From: Balanoglossus misakiensis
Taxonomy: Eukaryota; Hemichordata
Assembly (NCBI GenBank): GCA_040954595.2
Contig: CM082576.2
Coordinates: 8,866,001 to 8,930,000 of the forward strand
Reading direction: 5' to 3'
DNA: 64,000 nucleotides
Shown here: positions 27,601-39,800 of the stretch, piece by piece
Numbering within the stretch: the stretch's first letter is position 1
How the letters are laid out: every line of letters starts with the position of its first letter
Notes under the pieces: generated by a model
What the model was told of the DNA's origin: nothing
Seen by the model: only the letters and a program-made list of their open reading frames with translations
Databases searched by the model: none
Position numbers and translations under genes: made by a program

Positions 27601-30600
27601 TTTTAGCAAGCCGACGGCGAACGTGTATAATTATGCACTTACCCTGAAGAATCCCGAATAAGGGGAATCCAGATCGGCGACGATGTAACACAGCGCGCTG
27701 ATTGAGAATACAGTCATGATGCAGAATGTTAACTCCAGACGGTAAGACTGTGCCTTGAAGAAGAAAAAAAACAAAGTTGGAACCTCAGTGTCTGCGTCCT
27801 TTCGTGATATTACACAGTCATGTAAGAGACCAACATTGGAGACGAGGTTTCCAGAATTGCCAATGAGATTTACCGAGTCGGAAATGTCAAATGCGCACTA
27901 ATGCGAGACACTATACCCGAAACCGTACATTCGCTCTCTTTTTGCGGGTACAGAGACAAACTGTACAGACTGACAGAAGCGCGGAGAAAAGAGTTTCTCT
28001 TACGTCTATCAACATAACTCCAAAGAAGGCCGTGAAACTGAGCATCTCCAGGAAGATCCATCGGACTGGATGCATTTTCTCTCGAATGAGATTATGCCTT
28101 CCCAGGCTAGACGTGTTGATCTTCATCATGTGGTCAATAACTTTTGGCTGAAACAAATGAAATGAAATAAATGTACATGTATGTGAGATGTGTTCAGTTG
28201 CGTTTAAATAATACAAAGTTACATAGATAGATCAATTTTTACACGTAAATTTTTGATAGCTTACCACAATTACTCTGTCCACAGACCATTCCTTCTGTGC
28301 TTCAGTGGCAGACTTCAATATCGCGATTATCTGTAACGATTTATAAATTCGGAGTTACCACCAGATGCCGAAATTGATAACTAATAGTAATTAGGTATAG
28401 GGACTATACTATATATAACTTTGAAATATTACCATTTCCTGATTTTTACTTAAAATTTTACATCAATGAATTATAATAAACAAAAATAAATGGAAAGCAG
28501 GGTGTTCCCTTGGAAAGTGATAACCGCACGCACACTACATCCGGGTAGTCTCCGGACTACTTCAATTCTTTACTATCAATCACGTGATCTGGCCATGTGT
28601 CACATGGCGTTGTCATTTCCAGATGACGGGCAAGCAATATTTCGGCATCCAGTAAAAGTTTTTCCGAGTATTGTTTTACTTTAGAACCGCCAGACACGTA
28701 ACATGTATCAGGTATGCTGCCTTATCAGCCTCATTGCATTTCGTCTGCACAGTCTTTGTCTGCACCACGTAAGTCCACGTTGCTGAAGTTGCCCGTCATC
28801 TGGAAATTTTAATGCGAACATAACTGCCGCCTGAGCGCGTCTGACGTCATTTGATAGCGAAGAATACTGCTCCTTCTATATTTTTCCACGCGCGGAGACA
28901 ATGTTGATTTTTCTGTAATTACGCGTTGTGACGCCAACGTACTATGCACAATGACTTGTCACTAAGGTAGAATTGCATGAACATTCTAAAAAAATTAAAT
29001 TAGAAGACAGGTTCATTCTTACTTGCCACACTTGTCCGGATGCTGTAGCAGATCTGAAATCTTTAGTGCTGGGCGACTGCCGACCCTGGACTTGCAAAAT
29101 GATAGAAATTGCCTCTGCCTTCACGATCCGCAACACCTAGAAAAAATCGAGGTCGGGAAATATATGCCTAATGTATATATATATATACGATGTTTTTGTG
29201 AAGGGGCTATATTATCATCAGTATTTACAACATACTGCCATATTTTGAAGCAGTATTCACTTGGTCCAACAGATAGTATAATCAGTCCAAAAGTAAAGCC
29301 TGTATGTCTGTCCTCTCCCTAACCACGCCATTGCCACTCACTTTGATTTTTGCCAGTGGCGTAGGTGACGACATGTGCGTCACGAGTATCATGATTTGGT
29401 CCAGCAAACTGACCTCTGCCGTCAGAGTTTTCTCGATCGACACCTGTTTCTGCAAAGCACCTTGCAAAGAAAACCCGAATGAAATTCTGCAAAGAAGTCA
29501 TAATAGGGATGAGCGTTAATGTTAGAATTCAGAGAAGAAAGCAAGCGATATGAGACAGGAACTTCCAAGGTGATCTCGCAAAATCAACAATTATCGTCAA
29601 GTTTACAGTGCAACCTTTGCTCCCCAGAAGAGGAACGGTGTTTCTAGAAGAAGGATGACCTGCAATCTTTGAATACACATTATGTACAGTTCCTTCAATC
29701 CGAGAAGCATGCTACTACGCCAAAGCAACCTGAGAACACAAAATGCCACACAAAAGGCGGGAGAACACTACTCCACTTGTAGCTAACGAGATATGCACTT
29801 GCCAGGAAGGATTAAACGCACCGCTTGAGTCAGAAGAGCCCTTAATCGGACTATCCACATTTCTACCGGCGCGGCGTCTGGTTACACTCATTTAAAACTG
29901 TGAAATCAAACCGCTGTCTCGTTAATACTTACGCATAAACGAATCCCGAAGGAGCGAGAAAGCTGGCTGTGGAGAGATGACAGAAACAAGACGGGCTTCA
30001 GGGATGGAAAAATTACAAATTATGCATCATAATATTGTCGAATCGTGTCTGTTTTACAATAAAATGGTTTAACCCCGCATATAAACTAAAAAACAGTGTT
30101 GTAGGATATGCACATATCCAAATGACTAATTTTATTAATTGAGAAATTCATATAATGGGATAATTAAATAGTAACTATACTTGGTGATAATAAGATATAT
30201 AGTGTAATTCACCTCAATTGTAAGAAACTGCTTTGACATTATTGCAAATTAAAATCTGATCCCTTGTCCTTCATGCAGAAATTTTGTCGATGGAACAAAC
30301 GTCTAAAATTACAGTTTTCTGTCATCTTCTTACCTATAGCCTTGTTTATTTCCGGTGGGCGTTGAAAAGTGGGCCAGAAGATATTCGCCATCGGGCTGTA
30401 GAGGAGGAGCAACGCGGGCGCAAAGAGAAGGGCGATGATGGTCGGTAGGACCAGTTTGATCAGTGGAAGCGGGCGGTTGAACATGTCCCGTAATTGGTCG
30501 ATGGCCTGTCTGTCCTCGTCACTCAAGACTGAAAAGAAGTAAGAGAGAGAGAGAGTGTTCAGTGGACTTCCTTCCAAGTCCATGGGCTTCATTATTTCAT

Positions 30601-31648
30601 AATTAATACATTTCAGAAAATTTTGTTTCGAGTCTCTCTATATGTAGCGTGTATGGAGGATTTAACCGAAACCAGAAGCCAAGTCCTTGTAACAACAACT
30701 TACATTCACAGTCCGATTTCTTCTGTTTCTCGTCATCTTCAAAGGCTGAATTTTGCCGTGCCCAGTGGGCCTTCGCATTTTCCCTCTTTCGCTTCCTTTT
30801 GCGCACTTCGGTGATGCCAATGGCAAATCCAACCCCTGAAATTGTATCAATGGCGGATCGCTGCAAAATGAGTACTATAATAAAAGTCTACGTATCAGTT
30901 CTAAACTTGAACTGGACATGTATGAATCGAGCCATAGAATCAAGTACTGTGTCGTGTTCCCACTATGTCACGTTCCATGTTTTCCTGACGGCAGAGTACA
31001 GCTTGAAATTATTTCGAATGAAAAAAAAAAAATCCCAACCGATTATAATATCCTTGTGACATTTTCAACGGACTCTCACTGGCGATACAAAGTATTCGAT
31101 TCTTTACACGACTCATAGAGATAACTTCTTATTCGAGCGCTTTGCGTATATAGCAAACTGATGAACACGTCTCGTTCACTCGTAAGAGAACATCTCACAG
31201 CTTTGCTCGTTTCACTTCATGCGGATGTCTAGTGAAAAAGACACTTTCCCGGGGAATAAAGTACTGCCGATATTGCCCACTCATGAAGCGTTTTCTTAAA
31301 GGGCGTATTTCAGCACGACCCCACCCCTCTCGTTATAAGGGAAGCCCAAACTCCCGGGTCTAACCTACCTCCAATAAATATAAGCATTCCGGAGAACGAT
31401 GGGACCAAGATTTCTGCCACGCTGGGTTCGGCCACAACGTTCGGGTCTTCTGGGCTACTGCCGCCACCCGCGTCTTCGGACTCGGGTTCGACGGACGGTT
31501 GGTCGGTCGGCTCGGCCTCGGGTTCCGCGGCCGTCTCACCCTCGGGCACCGGTGTGGGCGTCATGTCCGTCGTGAGAGGACACACCGCGGAAAACACCGC
31601 CAGGGCGAGGAATATAGTCTGCATCGCGCATCTAGGAGGTCTTGCCAT
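24627..31648 (-). CDS. DUF4239-like (bestrophin-like) multi-pass membrane protein
   Basis: Eleven exons in transcription order: 31648-31369, 30835-30704, 30528-30334, 29966-29933, 29729-29615, 29449-29342, 29136-29023, 28330-28265, 28147-28004, 27753-27643, 24827-24627. All phases fit and give 499 residues. There is a signal peptide (MQTIFLALAVFSAV, residues 9-22), an acidic Glu/Pro linker (30-75), a membrane helix near 78-103 followed by the basic stretch RKRKRKREN, a strong helix near 160-183, a shorter hydrophobic segment near 230-250, and two helices near 378-396 and 405-421. The last is followed by ADLDSPYSGFFRV (422-434), which resembles the LDxPFxG signature at the end of the DUF4239 domain. 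The bacterial and plant family is described as bestrophin-like with no settled function. I rate the gene model higher than the family call. The last exon is 2.8 kb from its neighbour. An anion-channel role would be speculation. Confidence 0.7.
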
Positions 31649-32216
31649 CTGAGAACATCGGGTTGGTTACTTATTTGGCAAAACAACGATCTGTGCGTGG
31701 AGAATACAAAAAAGATGTTAACCTTATTTTAAACCAAACGAACTTATCACGACATAAAATGCTTTTGTCAATCGAATTCGCAAACATGGCATAACCTTCG
31801 GCGTTATACGTCTTAACCTTGATTACAGTACTTTACTCGCGATTAGAGTAAATCAATTCTTATCCGTGATGAAGGAACTTTCTACACATAACTCTTACAA
31901 GCGAAAGGATTGACGACCGGCCCGAGAAGCGTTACCGTTAGACGTACTTCTATGGAAGTGGGATATATCCCCGTCGCCAAGGGAGATCTTCACGAAAAAT
32001 GATATGTAGAAGACTTTATATGCATTCATCAATGGAGTCATCCGACCGAGGAAAATACTGGCACGATTCTTTTGAGTTGTTTCATCATCAACATCCCCAT
32101 TAATTATTAAGACCCGGTGATAAATTAAGATATGAGAAGGGAATAATTAAAAAAGTGTTATTCCAATTTCAGGTCACCAGTTCTATATATAATTGGAATT
32201 CGGTCAATATACCTGC

Positions 32217-32257
32217 ACAGCAACAACAACAACAACAACAACAACAGCATCATCATG
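32217..32257. repeat. (CAA)n / (CAT)n trinucleotide repeat
   Basis: About ten AAC/CAA units run directly into GCATCATCATGAT. Confidence 0.95.
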
Positions 32258-32483
32258 ATTAAATGATAAAATGACCAGTATATTGTTTAAAATAAAGTCA
32301 AATGTTACAGCTAATGCCCCTTTAAGATAAGTTAATTACCAGAAATATGTTATATGGCGGCTACATCAGCGCGAATCTTGACTCGCTGCTAATTGCAGGC
32401 ATCAGGTGTACCCTACTTATATGATTATTATTAAAAGTAGGTCATGAGTGACTATCGTGATTAAATTTCAGTTTCTTGGCGGA

Positions 32484-32530
32484 TTAATTGATTGATTGAT
32501 TAATTAATTAATTAATTATTTAATTATTAA
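32484..32530. repeat. (ATTG)n/(ATTA)n tetranucleotide repeat
   Basis: GATTGATTGATT passes into TAATTAATTAATTAATTA and then TTTAATTATTAA. Confidence 0.9.
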
Positions 32531-34643
32531 CGTGTGAGTAATATAGGTTTAATTTTGATGCATTCGTTTAGTTTTACAGAGAAAACATCATGGGTGAGGC
32601 AATTACTGAAAAACAAGAATACAGCGCCACAGGTTGGGCTCATGCCACGTGTGACACATATACGCCCACCATCTCCAAAATAAACGAAGGAAAGTTTCCT
32701 TGGTTTACACGACTTCAGTGTCCTGTAGTACTAGTACTTTGTGCTCCTAGTTTCCGAAACTTCGGATTAGGTTGTATGACGGCCGGCCGAGTACTGAAGA
32801 CGCGCGGATACAGCTCGAAAGAATTGATATTTTTCCTCAGATATTTTTAAAGACACGTGTAAAATTGTATATCCGGGGCGTACGAACGTTTACGCATGAG
32901 CAGTAGTAGTGATAGCTGTCACCATGACAATGCAGTGCACGGCATAACTTACATCTGTGTGTTTGTATTGGCAACGTACTCGTCCAGAAATAATTCGACA
33001 CACATATTAAGAGTTTGTCTTTGACAGTGAGGCCCAGAGGTTTGTGATTATTAATGATTTTATGTAAATGAGGATGATCAACATAATGTAGGTCAATGTT
33101 ATTGCCACACAATAGAGGAGAATGCCGCCATATGCCTCCGAACGACAGAAAGTCGAAAAACGATTCAGGTGTACTATAATACCCGGTACCGTAACACTAA
33201 TAATCGGAAGTCAATTTTATGAACAAACGAAAATTTACGTCAGCACTTACTCAGCGCGATGAAAACGTTTTTTACTGTACCATGAATTTTATACACAGCC
33301 CATTAAGCACAAACTGTAACCGAGAAAAAAAATTCAGCCGCAGGGTGATGGTGCGGTTGATCAAACAGAAACGTCTTGAAAGTGGCCGTACTATGTTTTC
33401 GGTCGTTCAATTTGGTGAAAAATAGGTTAATACAGGGCCAACGTGCGTGCAAAATCGATATTTTGAGGAAGCGAATATGCGCCTACGACCAGAAACTTTA
33501 TGGGAACAATGGAGGGAGTTTACAGGGTACGATCACGTGCAGGGACTTGTTGAATATACTGCAGGATTGTCCAAAGCTCGGGGGACCACCGCCATCAAAT
33601 TAGTTGTTTAGCGCCTATAAGTTTCCACAATGGGCCAATAATTTATATATGAACGAAAGGGCCGTAAAATGTAAAATTTGGTCGGGGTTGATTACATATT
33701 GCAGTTTGGTTGGAAAACAACTGATAGCGTAGAGAAGATGGAACCAAATGGTCGGAGAACGACAGAGACGTGGACAGGCCGTGTCCAAGTACGGGACGCA
33801 CGGGGTAGCTACGGCTGGAGAAAATATGAAATTGTAAAGGTCAAATCGCGCGTAGGTGAACGTCAAGGTCACCATCCTACGCATTACCCTTTTGGATGTG
33901 GCAGCAACACAATCATGATTATATGCTACTGGAAACATTTCTTTCTCTTGAAGATATCAATAGACACACAACGGGGCGTGTTTGTTAGAGGCGCTTCAAT
34001 TTCACCACAAATCCCAATGCGTTGCTCAGAATAGACGCGATGCATTAAAAGGAAGGGTTGAATTTTCTAGTCTTTTAAGCCGGGCGCTGAACACGATTAA
34101 AGAATGGCTTCTAATTGCAAGAGTCAATAGCAACCCCGTACGATCAAACATCAATTGACTGGGGGCTCGAACGTGGCGATTATCATCAGCCCATTTTGTC
34201 AGGCGAAAACGAATTTTCAGTACGCAAGTTTTCGCGGAAATTAGTATTTAGTAATTTGCCTGGTGTATGAACCGGCTATCAAAAATATTGCGACGATGTT
34301 TGAGCAAGCAATCAAGTAGCCCAGACGATTTACTTTTTATGTAGCAAAGTTTGTTTGCGGAGTGCCTTGTGAAAATTATGTTTATTTTGAGTTGCCTGTA
34401 AAATGCGAGGCTGAAGAAGTCAATTTTTGGATAAAATGAGTTGCAGGCATTTTATGACTCATCTGGGGGTATAAAACATTAATGTTTTAGGCATTCAGAA
34501 ATAAACTAAACGGTCATATTTATCGCCTATTTGTATATATGAAGTGTGTTCTAAGTTTTAGTGTCCGTGAAATGCGATGGTTGAATTTTAACAAAATTCA
34601 GGTCACGTGCGCCTGTGCGAGCTCAAGGAAGCCTTGAAGTAAA

Positions 34644-34710
34644 GGATAATGTACGAGTGGAGTGCAATCGTTCAATATCTGAACGATTGCACGACAAGAG
34701 TACATTATCC
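34644..34710. repeat. 67-bp two-stem palindrome (MITE-like)
   Basis: The outer stem GGATAATGTAC (34644-34654) pairs exactly with 34700-34710. The inner stem GTGCAATCGTTCA (34662-34674) pairs exactly with 34680-34692. A 5-base loop and unpaired 7-base bulges separate them. It could be a miniature transposable element or a stem-loop. Confidence 0.85.
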
Positions 34711-34956
34711 GGCTTACAATACGTCGCAACATCTGTGATCTTGATATATGCTAAACAACTTCTCAACCACATCAACCAATCACAAGCGTCGCAAAATACA
34801 CCTGGTGTATGACTCATTTCGATTGGATACTTGTCAGCCAGGGCATTTGTCACGTGGTCATTGAGGTGCCACGTTTCCATCATCATTCGGAACTCAACCT
34901 TCGACAGACAAACACCATGGCCGAAAGTAGCGACGAGCACGAGCTTTTCATTACCC

Positions 34957-36881
34957 ATGGAGCACGTTCCGACACCCAAGCGAAAGCGAGGGCGCAGCTT
35001 TTACGATATGGACTGGATTTTCCAAGATTTTGGTAGCTTCATTGAAGAGAATGTACATAAACCATCGGTCATGGAAAGTGTCCTGCAGAAAATCAAGGGT
35101 GCCTTTTTCCTGGCTTGCAGCCACCATTGCGCACATCCTCTACTGTAAGTACCATTTTTCTGTCATTTTCCTCGGAAATTGTAAATTTGTAGTTTTATAT
35201 TGATCAGGAATGTTCGATTGTACGTCAGCGTAGGCACTTCAGGGAAGTTTTGGTACGTCGATAAAAATCAAGCTTTCAGCCCTGCAGCGCAGAGATCACG
35301 ACAAAGAAAGATGGACGAACCAAGTGTGTGCACCTGGAAGCAGATCTTCCCGCCGGAGGCAGCACCTCCTGTCAAAGCTATCTTGTTTGTTGTAGTGAAT
35401 CTTATTATGCCAGGTGCAGTGCAATATCCAGATATTGCACTGGTACAAGTGCATTATCATAGATAATGTCCCAAGAGAACAATGAGTCTGGTCACATGAA
35501 GTGTTGTAAACCATGATATCGATCAGGAATATATATGACTGCGTGCATTTAAACTGTATGGGAGTCTGATGGGTGGCTTGATGGATTGGTTGGTTGGTAG
35601 GTTGGTTGGTTGGTTGGTTGGTTGGTGGATGGGTGGGTGGGTGGGTGCTTGGTTTGATGGACATTCTCTTGTCGTCATAACAAGACAACGTATTATACCA
35701 TAGATACGTGCGCCGTGCGTTCATCAGCGGCGCATCGTGTTTCTGAGAACACGTCACTGTTCACGTGGGAGCACCAGAAGATCCCGCGGCACAATTCATG
35801 TCAACCCGATTATCCTTTGTTGTCGACACGGCGCATTTCCACGGGAGAGAAGATCAGCCTCATAAGATTGATAGGGCAGGGACTGTAATGCTTTGTAATG
35901 ACCAGGGTTCGACATATTGATGAAAACGTCACAGTTTCTTTTACCAGTGTGGAGGATTAACGCTTAAATTGACAAGAAGAGATTTGCCTGTACATTTATA
36001 CTTTTTTTATTTATCAGCTGATCTGTAAACTTCTGACTCACCCTTTTCAAAAACAGGAATGGCATTACGGTGGATTTGTGCGCAGGCAGCGAGTATAGTG
36101 ATTTGATGTGCATATGCACGTCTCAAATTCTTTCTTCGAATTCGCGGACAAAAAACCCACAAACTATCTGCCTGGTTCTCATTCCACGCGGCTTGTCGCC
36201 TGCATGTAATGTGATTATGAAGTTTGAAATTGCTTGCTTGGGATTTCTCGTCAATTTGGGATCTGCAGCGTCGTGAAGAACAGGTGCGCTCATAAGATGA
36301 TAATCATCTTGTACACAGGCGTTTCTTGGACCGATCGATTCCGAAAATATTCTTAAGACAAACCCACCGAAGCGGAAAATTGGGAACACCTTTATTCTTG
36401 CCAGACTGTCAACGGATTCACGTCGTTAAATTTTAATTTACATCGTTAAAATTCGAGCCAATACCCGAAGAGCGCAAATTTGTTTGAAAGGGCGAACGGA
36501 TGTTACAGAGAAATATCGAATTGAAACGAGATTGTGGATGATTTTTTTATGAAACCCAAATCTGTCAGCCCGCTGGTTTTAGAGAGACGTGAAACGTTGA
36601 AGTCAGCCGGGAAATTCATGAGAAATCACATCTTGGTTAAAAATACACGCGCGTAATTTTAGACCTTTATTGTATTTTTTGTGAGAGAGAGCGTCTTGCC
36701 TTTTGTGACATACCAGTCATTATTCGCGTCTATTGAGGAGGCCGATGGCAATGTGGAAAGCCTGCGTGTGATCGATGTCTTCTTGCAAGATGTCACTAAC
36801 AGCGCGTCAGCAAAGGCCGGTACACGCTTTATTCTCGGGTTCGGCGACCGATTCGAGATTGGCACATTCAACCCGGAGTAA
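34957..36881 (+). CDS. Candidate two-exon gene, function unknown (weak)
   Basis: Exon 34957-35144 begins with an ATG in the context CCCATGG and ends at the strong donor CTACT|GTAAGT in phase 2. The next frame, 36686-36881, has a usable acceptor (a T-rich tract ending GTGAG|A) in phase 2 and closes with TAA. The product would be 127 residues: a basic stretch PTPKRKRGR, then a helix-rich, hydrophobically patterned sequence including VMESVLQKIKGAFFLAC and ESLRVIDVFLQDV. AATAAA occurs near 37430. Upstream there are CCAAT (34776), inverted CCAAT (34822) and an E-box. A competing ATG at 34917 has a better context but its frame closes after 39 codons. Exon two could instead continue through a donor at 36877 (GGA|GTAAGA). 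No family was recognised. Confidence 0.25.
35417..35442. repeat. 26-bp palindrome related to the 34644 element
   Basis: CAGTGCAATATC (35417-35428) pairs exactly with GATATTGCACTG (35431-35442) around a 2-base loop. Flanking GCATTATC echoes the GATAATG ends of the palindrome 770 bp upstream, and both cores contain GTGCAAT/ATTGCAC. Confidence 0.75.
35577..35646. repeat. (GGTT)n then (GGGT)n microsatellite with G-quadruplex motif
   Basis: About ten GGTT units pass into four GGGT units. GGGTGGGTGGGTGGG at 35631-35645 satisfies the classic four-tract quadruplex pattern with one-base loops. Confidence 0.95.
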
Positions 36882-36889
36882 GAAGTAAG

Positions 36890-39800
36890 AAAACACTGCA
36901 CTTTCCTCATGCGCAACCAACACTGTCAAAGACAAGTCCGCGGGCAAATGTAAAACTAAACTTGATGTACACGATTGAAACTGTTCGGAGGATAATTGGA
37001 CGGTTGAGGCGTGAACAGAATCTCTAGAATTAGGCTAATCACAAGTTTTATGAAACTGATTTTTACCCAGTCAATAGGACAAGAGGTTTACAGTTTTCAT
37101 TATGATAGTTTCATACAGATTGGCCACCTCATTTGCAGATTGCCTCAGAAAGTGTGACATTCAAAGAAAGAGGGAAATCAGCCTCTGTTAGAACTATCAA
37201 TCCTGCCCACACTTATATAAAAAAACACCTTGAAATTGAAGCAGCAACGTTAACATATGTTACAACGTGACACTGTTTTTAAAAATTGTGCCACGTATTC
37301 AGATTGGTCTCGAGCGAGTCAAATCTTTTTCGTAAATAAGTGCATTGAAATTTTATCAGATAGGTACAGAGCCTATCGGGTACAATCAAGCAGCTCTTGC
37401 ACAAAGGAACACTATAATGACAATGCAAAATAAAATAAACGATCGGACAAGTTTAATTTCAACACCACCTTTGTCTGGAGTGTATTAAACATATCGACGC
37501 ACATGACACAATACGTCACTCAAATACCGCAGAAACGATCCATTAAAATTTCAATACTTGACCCTTTTGAATTGTTATCGGTGTAATTCACTAGCTTTGT
37601 CTTGAAGCTATTTCACATTCTTGGACATGTGACGTGGCTCTCTCCACTCTACCATTTAGGTGGGCAAAATGTTTAAAAAGTCATACAAACCGTTAAAGTT
37701 AAATTTTATTTACGATAATTAAAAACTGGAGTTAATATAAACAGATTAACACTCACAAGAAATAATATATAGTCAACTTGTTCCTTGTTAACATTGCAAT
37801 TTATAGTTCATTGCTTTGCACAGCCCGCGGCAATATCAATACTTTTCGCTTCTCATTCCGTGTTAGATCGATGAGTGCATTAGGGTAGTATCATACCCTA
37901 TGTTACTTTGCGACACTTCATTTCTGGTTGCCCTATTTATTGATAACGCCTCCAATGTATCCATTTGCGATATCTATATGATAATTGACGAAGCTCCACT
38001 ATATTTCAGCGATTAAAAAAACAGCACAAAACAAACAACAATGAAGAGTGACAGCGATTTGGATCCGAGTCTTTAAATGGAAACAAATAGGGGTTTTATT
38101 TCTTGCTGCAGTAACGATTTTATTATATCGTTTGGTGTTAGATATTTCCCGATTCGGAAATTAACTGCATCGATTTCGTTACTGCGCATCATGACGCTGC
38201 TCTTCTGCCGACGGATACTGTTAACCGTATCAGCGCCGTAGTCAACTTGTCGTCGCATTTCAAAAAATGAACGCTTATTTATTCCACGTTTTTTCTTAAA
38301 TTTTGATTAAGACCTGAAGTCAATGAAACATTAAGTCTACTTGGTATAAAATTAATGGAGAAAATGGGTACAAATATTAAAATTTTGCTTCACAATTTAA
38401 CAGGCGTTCAAAAGGTTTAACAACTAGTAAATATAAGAAATGCTAAGACTTGCAAGAGCTGTTCCAAATAGCTGTTACTATGGTGACGCGAATCAACAAT
38501 TATACGGTCAAACCGGGCTTGTCGTGACGCACCCCTAATTTGTTTCCAAAAGTCAACTAAGAGCAATTAAATTAAAATCATTAATAATGATAAGTTTTTA
38601 AATTTTATAAGTAATTTAGCCTTAACATCGTATTTCAGTATGGGCCTACATGTGACGCCTAGGCACATAAATACTTTACGTTAAACATTATTCTCTGATG
38701 GGTATCTTTGTTTTTAAGTGTGTTGGAGATACCTTTAGCTAGTTGCAGATTCACACACTAGACTTTTAAGAAATGCAGCCTGAAAATTGCCAATAATTTA
38801 GACAACGCACTCGCCTTTGAAAGTGTCCGCGCTTGTCAAGTAAGTGTCGCTGTCTATTATTTGAAATCTTATATGAGACATTTGCCACAAGAAGTCACTC
38901 TATCCACACTCTCACAGCGCTGTAAACACTGGAAGCAAGTTCAATGTATTTAGCTAGAACTGAAAAATAACCTTGATTATAACGATTTAGTGGCGCATTT
39001 ACATAACTCAGCGTCAAACGAAAGCTAAAATCCGATGTAAAATCATTTCTCAAGTGCGAACGGAAAAAATGCCATATTTTCGCGTAAACAACAATTGGCA
39101 GATCGAGTATTCCCTTTGAAGAACAACACTAATAAGACACTGCTGTCGAAACATACTATTGAGATTTTACAAAATTCTCATGAACGCCCCCCCCCCCCCG
39201 CCCCTCCAAAAAAGTCTGGATGTTAAATGGTTTGCTTACTGTTCAAATTCGGACAGTAGGACTTCTCTCTTCCCAGAATATTAAAGGCCTGGATCAGCAG
39301 ATCTTGGACTCACTGACAGCGTATTCCTTCTTTGCACTGTGCTCCGCAACTGGTGCACTGTCTTTCATCCGGACAGATCAAGATATCGCGAGATTCCTGC
39401 GAGATCTCAATTTGTAAGATGAACGTCTTCGTTACCATGCTAACAAGTGTTTCATGTCATCCTATCCCGTTCCTTCAAAATTGAAAGCGAACACGTTCGG
39501 GTCGTTTTAACCTTGACGCTGATTAATGGTGAAGAGCTCGTCTATTTTCCGGGAACGCGACAAAGTGTAAAATCAGCAATTACACTTATCCCTAATTCAT
39601 AAATTCAACAATCCCCACAGGCTACATGTACGAGTTTGCGCTACAGGAGAGGAAGAAAGGAACATGTGTCCGGCAAGGCATGAAGACAGTGTGTTGTAGT
39701 TTTTTTTTGTATTTTGTCACGAACCTTACGTGTAATTGGAAACTTTTGCATAAACTCTCGTCCTTTGCCACCAATCCGCACAAAGTGCATCGACTACTTA

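Larger units (their letters stand above)
31649..34600. other. Intergenic, AT-rich
   Basis: Upstream region of the DUF4239-like gene and beyond. It contains two simple repeats and short frames below 120 codons without splice or family support. No TATA box was clear at the expected spot upstream of 31648. I see no gene. Confidence 0.55.

Noticed and set aside
39269-39415. Exon-like frames on both strands (plus: LDQQILDSLTAYSFFALC; minus: CPDERQCTSCGAQCKEGIRC)
   Set aside because: Each strand has a plausible reading, the minus one cysteine-rich, but splice phases could not be joined to any neighbouring exon and the donor on the minus strand is weak.
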